From: a virus
Length of the DNA: 22,233 bases
Direction: 5' to 3' (one strand)
IMG/VR virus record: IMGVR_UViG_3300034102_000237
Location: 1 to 22,233 of that record
The translations under genes and the position numbers were made by a program. Shown piece after piece: positions 14,981 through 21,597 of the stretch. The stretch's first letter is position 1; each line of letters begins with the position of its first letter. The notes under the pieces were generated by a model. That model was not told where the DNA came from, searched no databases, and worked only from the letters and a program-made list of their open reading frames with translations.

Positions 14981-15016
14981 CAAAAATCTGATAACTTCCT
15001 AATTTTTGTAAATGGA

Positions 15017-15238
15017 TCATTTAAACAACCTTATCAAGTCCTGAATATCCTCCATTGTTTTGGCGTTTGTTGTAATCCATTCATCGCAAAATTTAATTTC
15101 AAGGATATTATTTACGTAGAAATTAATACTAAACTTTTCATCGGTGTAAGTGTAATCATTAAATACTCTATCTTCTGGATAAGATGTATCTACAAATCCC
15201 ATCTCAATTAATGCTTCTGGTGTAATTGGTGTTTTCAT
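15017..15238 (-). CDS. Small protein of unknown function
   Basis: 73 residues starting MKTPITPEALIEMGFVD and ending MEDIQDLIRLFK. The layout, an L-x-x-x-G-F helix near the start, strands in the middle (NFYVNNILEIKFCDEW) and a closing Q-[DN]-L-[IY]-x-L-F helix, recalls the 135-residue protein at 6956-7363, with its LLKFGF and LQNLYFALTG parts. I regard the two as possibly related but would not name a function. It overlaps the 62-residue gene by four bases (ATGA), so it is cotranslated with it. Confidence 0.75.
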   Translation of the reverse strand: MKTPITPEALIEMGFVDTSYPEDRVFNDYTYTDEKFSINFYVNNILEIKFCDEWITTNAKTMEDIQDLIRLFK

Positions 15239-15423
15239 AGTTTTCTAATTTTGGTGTAATCATTATTAAATTCACAATCATTCAAAGTATCTATCCGTTG
15301 TTTGATGCAGCGGATGAATAGGGCGCGGCGTTCCTCACTAACCTTAGTAAGTTCGTAAATATCTCCCGGTTGAAGTCTATCAATAATTTGCCAAGCGCGA
15401 GATAGGTTTTCGTCTGTTTCCAT
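15235..15423 (-). CDS. Small protein of unknown function
   Basis: 62 residues beginning METDENLSRAWQIIDRLQPGDIYEL. It looks helical, with a basic C-terminal half (RRALFIRCIKQR, TKIRKL). No family is recognised. The start codon at 15423-15421 directly abuts the TTAATAGG repeat array, so its expression is likely controlled by whatever binds those repeats. It is the first gene of the small pair upstream of the terminase operon. Confidence 0.7.
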   Translation of the reverse strand: METDENLSRAWQIIDRLQPGDIYELTKVSEERRALFIRCIKQRIDTLNDCEFNNDYTKIRKL

Positions 15424-15424
15424 C

Positions 15425-15646
15425 TTAATAGGTTAATAGGATAGTTAATAGGATAAAATTTATTATCCTATTAAGATTTTTCTGTGTTGTTGATAGCTTA
15501 AAGTACATATTTATATAATCTTAATAGGTTAATAGGATATATTTATATAATTAATGTTTCTGTATAAATGTATGATGTATTTTTTTGTTGCTATGTTGTA
15601 GAAATAAACTAACTAACTTTTACCTATTAACCTATTAACCTATTAA
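15425..15646. repeat. Array of TTAATAGG repeats in both orientations (candidate origin or operator)
   Basis: Nine copies of the 8-mer TTAATAGG or its complement CCTATTAA occur within 222 bases. Direct copies lie at 15425, 15433, 15445, 15521 and 15529; inverted copies at 15467, 15623, 15631 and 15639. Adjacent copies in pairs or triples make 16- and 24-base blocks. Between blocks is very AT-rich DNA with a 13-bp direct repeat (ATATTTATATAAT at 15507-15519 and 15539-15551). The block fills the gap between the primase-helicase and the 62-residue gene. Iterons next to an AT-rich stretch and a primase gene recall replication origins; a transcription operator is the alternative. Confidence 0.8.
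15445..15474. repeat. Palindrome built from two TTAATAGGATAA arms
   Basis: TTAATAGGATAA (15445-15456) is followed after six bases by its exact complement TTATCCTATTAA (15463-15474). The arms contain one repeat unit plus GATAA-type extensions. It is a good dimeric protein site. It is not followed by a U run on the minus strand, so it does not look like a terminator for the minus-strand genes. Confidence 0.75.
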
Positions 15647-15648
15647 GG

Positions 15649-17814
15649 TTAGAACTCAAAATCCTGACTTTCAATACTTTGCGAGTTTAACCGGATAAGC
15701 TCGTACCTATTAAGAATTACCCCATTTATTGATTTTGACTTAGATTTTCCAAAAAGTTTAGTTAATTCCATTCCGAATTTTCTTATTGAATGTATTTTTT
15801 GTTTAGTATTTGCTTCAATAAAGTCTTTAATTTCTGTAGCCGTCATCCATTCAGTATACCCACCATGATCAGAGGATTTAAAGAATTTTAGTATCAATTC
15901 GCGTTCAAAAGCTATGCTCTGAAAGTCCTTTCCAACCCCATCAAGAAGCGCAAGTTCATCATTTGATAATTGCCATTCTTCACCTGATTCGTAGGCTCTA
16001 TAAGCCTCCATAAAGAGTTCATCTTTATCAATCGAATTGTATAACTCGTGATCTATGCTAAGCACGTCGACAGGAAGGATCCTGGTATTCCCGGTGGGAT
16101 CGTTTATAATTTCAGGATCATTTGAAGTTCCGCAAAGAACGGCCAATCGTTTAAAATCTTCGTTTGATCTGGCATAAGGTGCGCGTAATGAAAAGATAGA
16201 TTTTGATGTTAGTTCCTTAAATCGTTTCTCATCTTGCTTAGATTTACCTCCCATTTCATCATCCATTACGATTAGCTTTTGGCACATAAGAATATCATCA
16301 TCTTTTCCCGCATCAAGTTTACTTTCTGCGTAGTATTTTTTTAGTTCATTAGGAAGCAACCTTCTAAACCATTCGGTTTTACCAGAATTTTGTCCACCAA
16401 CTAAGGATAAAACAGAGCGAACAGGTGCGCCTTTGTATGCAGCGATTAAAGAAATTAACCATTTGCGAACAAATATTTCCTTCATTTCTGTATTGGATCG
16501 GATGCACTTTGCCAAGTCTGTAATATTTCCTACTGATTTTCGGTGCAAATTTTTATCAATGTATTCCGTTATTGGATTGTATTCGATAATAAAATCGCTA
16601 AAAATATAAGATTCAACTAAATCCTTTGTAATATCCTTTGTATTAAAAAACATTCTTGCACGTAGGTAAATAGAATTTATTCTTTCGCGCCTGACCTCGT
16701 TATTTTTCTCCTCAATTATGCGCGTGATGGAATTTACTTTCATCGGATGATTTTGTTTCATCCATTGCGTTAATGCTTGTATTAAATGATCGGGATCTCC
16801 CGATGCGGATTTTATCGAAATGTCATCCCGGTTAAAAACTTCGCTAACTAATTTATCAGCTTGTTTTTCATCAACTCCCGTAATTTGCTCAATCTGCTTT
16901 TTTACTTCTTCCTTAGTTTGCCCGGCACGTTTGCCAAGTGTTGCCACTTGTACGGCTTTCTTTTGACTTTCCGGAGCATGTATCCCAACTTGCTTAAGCA
17001 TCCAGTAGAAAGTACCGGCAGTTATACCAGAATTTTTACCTTTTAGACAGATAGTAAATTGCTTATCTGCATGGCGCGAATCGTATTTTTCAGATACTGA
17101 GCAAAGCGCGTGAAAATATTCTCTGCCTTGTTCTTGGAATCCTTGCGCAAGTGCAAATCCTAATTTTAAATATGAATCGTAATCTGGTGCAAGGTTATGG
17201 CCCAAGTTTACACACTCCTGCACCATTTCAGCGACTTGTGAGCCATCCACTACAATAGGCAATGATTTGCTTACATACTTTTTTTCTGTAAGCGTACGCG
17301 CAATCTTTGACCTCTCATTTGTTATGAGTTCCGGATCGTATGAAACAAATCTAAGCGATGCCACGTTTTGCGGTGCGGAATCAATTACAATACCAAAGTG
17401 CTGAAAGTAATAGTTGCGCAACCAGTTAAAAGATTCTTTATGCTTTTCGGAATTTATCTTAACTACTATGGCAAGTCCACCTCCGGATGCGGACTTAAAT
17501 AAAGAGTAGGTATAAGGATCCGTGATCAATGCAGATTTATCGGAAAAATGATCAATATCAATCTGAATGAACCCGGAATGAGAAATCAACAATTCTGCTT
17601 TTCGTTCAGTAAATATTCCAGAAATTGTAACGGCTGGTAATTGCTTTTTTAGCGCATCCCGATTTGTTTTATCCTGCTCAGTTCTTATACGTTCAATCTG
17701 GAATTTATACTTGCCAGACTTAACGTAATGAAGAAATTCTAAAATAGATATTTTAGCATCTGAAATATGGGGTTTGCCTTTTTCGGGCAGCGAATTAAAT
17801 AGCGAAATATCCAT
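15649..17814 (-). CDS. Primase-helicase (BT4734/VirE-type)
   Basis: 721 residues. The N-terminal part (about 55-165) has LPAVTISG, GFIQIDIDHF at 81-90 (D-x-D), SGGGLAIVVKI at 110-120 and ASLRFVSYDPEL at 152-163, matching the BT4734/VirE_N primase-like domain. A PriCT-like region follows near 210-290 (YLKLGFALAQGF, GTFYWMLKQVG). The C-terminal VirE/SF3-like ATPase has Walker A GGQNSGKTEW near 470-480, LIVMDDEMGG, LAVLCGTSNDPEI and GNTRILPVDV. It would prime and unwind phage DNA at the origin. The ATG at 17814 has a strong SD (AGGAGGG, 17832-17826), rare in this window, inside a structured leader. It ends beside the TTAATAGG array. Confidence 0.92.
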   Translation of the reverse strand: MDISLFNSLPEKGKPHISDAKISILEFLHYVKSGKYKFQIERIRTEQDKTNRDALKKQLPAVTISGIFTERKAELLISHSGFIQIDIDHFSDKSALITDPYTYSLFKSASGGGLAIVVKINSEKHKESFNWLRNYYFQHFGIVIDSAPQNVASLRFVSYDPELITNERSKIARTLTEKKYVSKSLPIVVDGSQVAEMVQECVNLGHNLAPDYDSYLKLGFALAQGFQEQGREYFHALCSVSEKYDSRHADKQFTICLKGKNSGITAGTFYWMLKQVGIHAPESQKKAVQVATLGKRAGQTKEEVKKQIEQITGVDEKQADKLVSEVFNRDDISIKSASGDPDHLIQALTQWMKQNHPMKVNSITRIIEEKNNEVRRERINSIYLRARMFFNTKDITKDLVESYIFSDFIIEYNPITEYIDKNLHRKSVGNITDLAKCIRSNTEMKEIFVRKWLISLIAAYKGAPVRSVLSLVGGQNSGKTEWFRRLLPNELKKYYAESKLDAGKDDDILMCQKLIVMDDEMGGKSKQDEKRFKELTSKSIFSLRAPYARSNEDFKRLAVLCGTSNDPEIINDPTGNTRILPVDVLSIDHELYNSIDKDELFMEAYRAYESGEEWQLSNDELALLDGVGKDFQSIAFERELILKFFKSSDHGGYTEWMTATEIKDFIEANTKQKIHSIRKFGMELTKLFGKSKSKSINGVILNRYELIRLNSQSIESQDFEF

Positions 17815-17816
17815 AA

Positions 17817-17909
17817 TTAAAAGAACCCTCCTGAACCAAAGAAGTCGCTACAACGCCCCCATCGAATGACAGGTAAAAGGAACAGGAGGGAAATTTTAAA
17901 TATTTTCAT
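17817..17909 (-). CDS. Possible 30-residue leader peptide of the primase gene
   Basis: An ORF from the ATG at 17909 (MKIFKISLLFLLPVI) to a TAA at 17817-17819, two bases before the primase ATG. The N-terminal half resembles a short hydrophobic segment after a basic start; the end is glycine- and phenylalanine-rich. The primase Shine-Dalgarno site and the sequence complementary to it both lie within its codons, so translating it would open or close that structure. No SD of its own is seen. It may be non-coding. Confidence 0.3.
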   Translation of the reverse strand: MKIFKISLLFLLPVIRWGRCSDFFGSGGFF

Positions 17910-17926
17910 GACGTTGTAGCTAACGT
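17826..17926 (-). promoter_or_regulatory. Structured leader of the primase gene with interleaved inverted repeats
   Basis: On the minus strand, GCTACAACG (17920-17912) pairs exactly with CGTTGTAGC (17855-17847), 9 bp. CCCTCCTG (17890-17883) pairs exactly with CAGGAGGG (17833-17826), 8 bp. The order is B, A, B', A', so both stems together would form a pseudoknot. The second stem hides the primase SD. A third, competing hairpin, ACGTT-AGCTAC-AACGT (17926-17911), uses part of the first arm. This looks like a switch that controls primase translation. No known riboswitch class is recognised. Confidence 0.6.
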
Positions 17927-17933
17927 AAATTTA

Positions 17934-18395
17934 CTAATTTTTTAAATACTCCTCAAACTTTCTTATAGCTTCCTCGAGGCCTTCCGCAAAGCAAACCGAC
18001 CAGCCTAAACCCCTGAGAAACTCATGCATCTCTGCTTGTTCCTGCACGTGCTTTTGGCTTGATAGACTGCCATCTTTTAAGAAAGTACCAGAGTCCAGGC
18101 GTTTCATTTCAATCATTAATCCGCAATAATCGCCGCATCTATGATAAATCTGAATATCCGGCCACGCTCTGTAAGGATCAATAATCAGCTTAATATTCTG
18201 CATCTGTGGCGATAGTTTCCCGGCTGACTGAATATCTGATCGGAATCGAATATCAGGATGTTGCAGCTTTAGCCACTTGCACAGAGCAAGTTGGGCCGCC
18301 CATTCATGCTGAATCTTTGGCTTGTATGCCTTGTGGGATTTGTATTGGCTTAGGGGGTTGGTGTGGTCTATTTTCTTTTGTCCTGCGTTTGCCAT
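17934..18395 (-). CDS. VRR-NUC-type PD-(D/E)xK nuclease
   Basis: 153 residues. The likely active site is RAWPDIQIYHR at 76-86 (D80), then GLMIEMKR at 92-99 (E96 and K98), followed by QEQAEMHEFLRGLGWSVCFAEGLEEA at 118-143 as two segments. PD, then E-x-K, then a Q-x-x-x-x-x-x-[FL]-x-x-x-G helix is the VRR-NUC layout. In phages such proteins act as Holliday-junction or flap nucleases in replication and recombination; the specific substrate is inferred. It overlaps the 76-residue gene by 28 bases and precedes the primase leader. Confidence 0.88.
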   Translation of the reverse strand: MANAGQKKIDHTNPLSQYKSHKAYKPKIQHEWAAQLALCKWLKLQHPDIRFRSDIQSAGKLSPQMQNIKLIIDPYRAWPDIQIYHRCGDYCGLMIEMKRLDSGTFLKDGSLSSQKHVQEQAEMHEFLRGLGWSVCFAEGLEEAIRKFEEYLKN

Positions 18396-18598
18396 TCTTT
18401 CTGCATTAATTTTACTTTTTCCTCAATATCCGCCCTTTGCTCTGGGTATTTTTTCCAAAAGAACCTTTCCCTTGCTAATCTGTAATTTCGCAAGAAATCA
18501 GGTTCTTTGTACGGCTTTGGCTTTGCTTTGTAGGTTTGAACTTTTGGGTGTTCAATTGCATCGCCCAGGCCGTTGGTTTTAATTAGTTTGCGAGACAT
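18368..18598 (-). CDS. Small basic protein of unknown function
   Basis: 76 residues, lysine- and arginine-rich, starting MSRKLIKTNGLGDAIEHPKV and ending in VKLMQKEWQTQDKRK. A central stretch RNYRLARERFFWKKYP looks helical and aromatic. It may bind nucleic acid, given its charge and its place between a DNA methyltransferase and a nuclease, but there is no recognisable domain. Its ATG shares one base with the methyltransferase stop (TAATG). Confidence 0.7.
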   Translation of the reverse strand: MSRKLIKTNGLGDAIEHPKVQTYKAKPKPYKEPDFLRNYRLARERFFWKKYPEQRADIEEKVKLMQKEWQTQDKRK

Positions 18599-19605
18599 TA
18601 AAATAAGGTTTCTGCTTTGTGATTATCAAATCTACTTTTAACTACTTTCATGTTTTGTATAGCTTGTTTATAGTAACTGTCTTTTAATTCAATACCTATT
18701 GCTTTTCTACCCATTGATACCGGACTATAAACCTCACTACCTACTCCCATAAATGGCGTTAAAACTATTTCGCCTGGATTAGAATATAATTCAACTAATC
18801 TATCAATTACATCAAGCTGCAAAGGGTGAACGTGTTTTTCGTCGTCATCTTCTTTGCTATCCCTAAAAGGCAATACATTATCAATTCGAATATCATCCCA
18901 AACAGATGAAGCGTAACGTTGCCAGATATAATGATTAAGCTTTGTAATTTTATCATGTTCATTAATCAAATTTAATCTTTGCCATAGCTGATCTTCATTT
19001 AGGTTAGAATCATTTGCATTATTCCATGCTCTTAAAATGTTTGGTAAAATAGGTGTTTCCCCAGCATAATGATTAATACCAAAGGGATGAACTACCGGAA
19101 CTTTGTTTTCGCCTTTTTTAGTAAATACTAAAACATAATCTGGCATTGCAGTAAAGCATTTTGTGCTATCTTCTACAATAAATTTATGCATTAAAGATTG
19201 AACCATTGTTCTCATTCTGACCTTTAAAGGTTCTTTCCAAATGGTTATGCGGTTACGATATTCAAATCCGTATTTTTCATGTAATTTAATTACCTCGTGT
19301 GGAAAATCCCAAAGTCTGCAAGTATTATCAAATACATCGGTAACATGCACCGCTGATATTCTGCCGGGTTTTGTTACCCTTGCAATTTCACTAATTAGAA
19401 ATTCGTACTGATCTAAAAATTGCTCTTTACTTTCACAATTTGAAAAGTCATTTTCAGAACTTGAATAATTATAAAGTCCTGCAAATGGAGGACTATAAAC
19501 CGATAAATCTATTGATTCATTTGCAAGTGTAGGCATTACAAGCATACAATCAGAATTATAGATTGCATAATTTTCTGTTATTATTTGGTCTTTTACGGTA
19601 CTCAT
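18598..19605 (-). CDS. DNA N6-adenine or N4-cytosine methyltransferase, beta-like order
   Basis: 335 residues. The catalytic motif IV is SVYSPPFAGLY, about 35-45, where S-P-P-F is of the type seen in N4-cytosine and some N6-adenine enzymes. The SAM-binding motif I is at the C-terminal end, TPFMGVGSE at about 283-291, with KAIGIEL at 301-307 as motif II. Catalytic motif before the SAM motif is the beta-class order. It methylates DNA after base recognition; the target site cannot be read. It overlaps the upstream helicase by four bases, and no restriction nuclease is present in the window. Self-protection of phage DNA is the natural role, by inference. Confidence 0.9.
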   Translation of the reverse strand: MSTVKDQIITENYAIYNSDCMLVMPTLANESIDLSVYSPPFAGLYNYSSSENDFSNCESKEQFLDQYEFLISEIARVTKPGRISAVHVTDVFDNTCRLWDFPHEVIKLHEKYGFEYRNRITIWKEPLKVRMRTMVQSLMHKFIVEDSTKCFTAMPDYVLVFTKKGENKVPVVHPFGINHYAGETPILPNILRAWNNANDSNLNEDQLWQRLNLINEHDKITKLNHYIWQRYASSVWDDIRIDNVLPFRDSKEDDDEKHVHPLQLDVIDRLVELYSNPGEIVLTPFMGVGSEVYSPVSMGRKAIGIELKDSYYKQAIQNMKVVKSRFDNHKAETLF

Positions 19606-20969
19606 AAGAAGTTAGGTTTTATTACTGGTTTATTAAATTCTTTAATTTTGTTTGTAAATACTCCGTTCACGTTTTCAGTTAGATTTTTATGCAATTCGAT
19701 TGCCTTTTGTGTTTTCTGTTCAATAGCTTCTAATACTCTTGTTTGACCATCTGAGATAACTAAATCAATATTGACCGGGTTCTTTTGGCCAAATCTCCAA
19801 AACCTACGAATAGCCTGATAATATTGCTCATAACTCCAGGTCGGAAAAAATACAGAATGATTGCAATGTTGCCAATTTAACCCCATTGATGTCATTTTAG
19901 CTTTAGTAATTAATCGCTTTATTTCACCATTTGCAAAAGCTAATAAAATTTCTTCTTTTCGGTCAATAGTTTGAGATCCGATTATTTCAACTGCATCCTT
20001 ATCCATTGATTTAAGATAACCGCTTTCAAGATTAGTGTTGCACCAATAGACAGAGGTTTTACCCTCGGCTAATTCAATAGCCTTTTCGCACCTTTTTATT
20101 TCAGTTTGCTTTTGTTCGTGCCTTACCTCTGTCATTGATTTAGCCATCGGGGTAAACATTTGTATTTGACCATTAATGTCAATTAGTGACTGATTTTTTA
20201 CAAAGTGCTTTTGAGTAATCAATTCCGGTAAAATATAATCCTTATCAGAAAAGCCTAAATCGGATGGCATCTTTGCCATTATTGACCATTGATTAACCCA
20301 TGAAAAAAAATCCTTTTCGGCATGAGGTTTTAAATAGAATTTTTCTCCAATATTCCGGTTATTACTATCTACGCTATTTTGATTGTTCTTAAAAAACTTT
20401 CCAAGCATATCCATATAACCCATATAACCTAAAACCTCAGAACTTGTACCTAATTCAATAAAATCATTAGGGGAAGGCGTTGCAGTTGACAAAAACCGAT
20501 AAGGCGTTTTCTTAATAAATGCAGTTACCTCAGCTTTAATTTTACCCTCAAAATTTTTCAATATTGAACTTTCATCAAGAATAACACATTCAAAGTCTTT
20601 TGTATCAAAATAATGTAACCGCTCATAATTGCAAATGACTATTTTTTTAGTAAACTTTCCATCCTTGCAATATTCAATATCATCAATCCCAATTTTATCG
20701 GCTTCAATTAAAAACTGAAAAGCTACTGCCAAAGGTGTTAAAATTAATACCCTTTTATTGGTATGTAAAATAATGTTGTTTGCAATAGCTAACTGAATTA
20801 AAGTCTTACCAAGTCCAGTATCAAGAAAACAAGCTACGCGACCTTTTCGTATTGCTTTTTTAATTACGTGTTTCTGAAAGTCAAAAGCAATATCTGGAGT
20901 GTATTTTGCTTCAAAACCAAATTCTCCGTAGCTATGCTTTTTTTGCGCTATAAAATCTTCGTATGTCAT
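19602..20969 (-). CDS. SF2 (SNF2-like) helicase
   Basis: 455 residues. Motif Q/I: DFQKHVIKKAIRKG leads into the Walker A FLDTGLGKT at 48-56. Motif Ia is LILTPLAVAFQF, motif II VILDESS at 129-135, motif III STATPSP at 161-167, and motif VI QAIRRFWRFGQKNPV at 385-399. The Q-x-x-x-R-x-x-R-x-G-Q form of motif VI is the SNF2/DEAD-like phage helicase type. It uses ATP to move on DNA or remodel DNA-protein complexes. The adjoining methyltransferase, linked by an ATGA overlap, is a recurrent phage pairing. Confidence 0.92.
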   Translation of the reverse strand: MTYEDFIAQKKHSYGEFGFEAKYTPDIAFDFQKHVIKKAIRKGRVACFLDTGLGKTLIQLAIANNIILHTNKRVLILTPLAVAFQFLIEADKIGIDDIEYCKDGKFTKKIVICNYERLHYFDTKDFECVILDESSILKNFEGKIKAEVTAFIKKTPYRFLSTATPSPNDFIELGTSSEVLGYMGYMDMLGKFFKNNQNSVDSNNRNIGEKFYLKPHAEKDFFSWVNQWSIMAKMPSDLGFSDKDYILPELITQKHFVKNQSLIDINGQIQMFTPMAKSMTEVRHEQKQTEIKRCEKAIELAEGKTSVYWCNTNLESGYLKSMDKDAVEIIGSQTIDRKEEILLAFANGEIKRLITKAKMTSMGLNWQHCNHSVFFPTWSYEQYYQAIRRFWRFGQKNPVNIDLVISDGQTRVLEAIEQKTQKAIELHKNLTENVNGVFTNKIKEFNKPVIKPNFL

Positions 20970-21079
20970 AAGTCATAATAATTTAAAATTGCTTCACAAA
21001 TATCCTCAATCTTGTACTTCATCAATGATCTCTTTCTAAAAAAGTCCATCAATATTCGGTGATGTAGGTGATTAAACAT
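20966..21079 (-). CDS. Small ORF between the HTH gene and the helicase
   Basis: 37 codons from the ATG at 21079, starting MFNHLHHRILMDFFRKRSL and ending in YYDL. It overlaps the HTH gene stop by eight bases and ends with a TGA that overlaps the helicase ATG (ATGA at 20969-20966). It fills an otherwise empty 102-base gap, with couplings typical of this operon. A shorter start is MKYKIEDICEAILNYYDL. No family is recognised, and a chance ORF remains possible. Confidence 0.4.
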   Translation of the reverse strand: MFNHLHHRILMDFFRKRSLMKYKIEDICEAILNYYDL

Positions 21080-21326
21080 TGGATTTTAAGGTTAAGATTA
21101 TTGGGTTATCTAATTTTTTGTAAAACCAGTATTTTGTCATCCAATCAGCAACGGTTGACATTGGTAAGTTAAGCAATCTGCCAGCTTCGGTAGGAGGTAT
21201 ATTATTACCAATGCAATACTCTAATGCTAAACCTATGACTTCTTTTGTATGTCGAGTGCCGTATCGTTTACCCCTGCCAGAGATATTCAATGGCAGGGAG
21301 GATTGGTTAAAAGGGGAGATCATCAT
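21072..21326 (-). CDS. Small helix-turn-helix protein
   Basis: 84 residues, the start being uncertain since the ATGs at 21326 and 21323 lie inside the last codons of the preceding gene. The core is GTRHTKEVIGLALEYCIGNN, then PPTEAGRLLNLPMSTVADWMTKYWF. The A-x-x-L-x-[LV]-[PS]-x-S-T-V-x-x-W segment is a clear helix-turn-helix, like resolvase, terminase or transposase-type HTHs. The N-terminus is polar, with an S-G-R-G-K-R segment. It could be a DNA-binding accessory or regulatory protein of the replication genes. Function not determined. Confidence 0.7.
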   Translation of the reverse strand: MMISPFNQSSLPLNISGRGKRYGTRHTKEVIGLALEYCIGNNIPPTEAGRLLNLPMSTVADWMTKYWFYKKLDNPIILTLKSNV

Positions 21327-21597
21327 CCTTTGCTTTTGGTGTTTGTGCTGATTGAGGTTTTACCCCATCAGGCATTTTTGCATTTCCGAAATAAACCTTT
21401 TCATCAGTCGCATCCTTTTTAGAATTTAGCTGCAATGATAGAATGTTCCCATATTGATCAGGTTGATCGTTCATCCATACTGCAATGTTAGCGTAGACTT
21501 TGCCGTTCTTTTCAGACTTGTTAAATGCGGAGTGCCCAGCTTTGTAAGCATCTGCGAGATCGCTCAAACATATTGAGCCTTGCATTGGTTTTCCCAT
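21307..21597 (-). CDS. Small SSB-like protein with DDDLPF tail
   Basis: 96 residues. The C-terminus KAKDDDLPF matches the acidic, phenylalanine-ending tip that single-stranded DNA-binding proteins use to recruit partners. The main part (GSICLSDLADAYKAGHSAF, GKVYANIAVWMNDQPDQYGN, LSLQLNSKK) is short and beta-rich, with NIAVWMND and a Q-N-L-like strand that suit a small OB fold. It sits just downstream of the exonuclease and upstream of the helicase, the usual place for a recombination or replication SSB. A true OB fold is inferred; the tail is directly seen. Confidence 0.7.
   Translation of the reverse strand: MGKPMQGSICLSDLADAYKAGHSAFNKSEKNGKVYANIAVWMNDQPDQYGNILSLQLNSKKDATDEKVYFGNAKMPDGVKPQSAQTPKAKDDDLPF

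Noticed and set aside
14712-15002. Plus-strand ORF of 96 codons
   Set aside because: Antisense to the small terminase gene and its leader, without homologous features.
15445-15474. Intrinsic terminator at the palindrome
   Set aside because: Very AT-rich stem and no U run following on the minus strand; fits a protein-binding site better.
15425-15646. CRISPR array
   Set aside because: Repeat units are only 8 bp, occur in both orientations and lack regular spacers.
18322-18582. Plus-strand ORF of 86 codons, cysteine- and leucine-rich
   Set aside because: Antisense to the overlapping 76-residue and nuclease genes; looks like a shadow frame.
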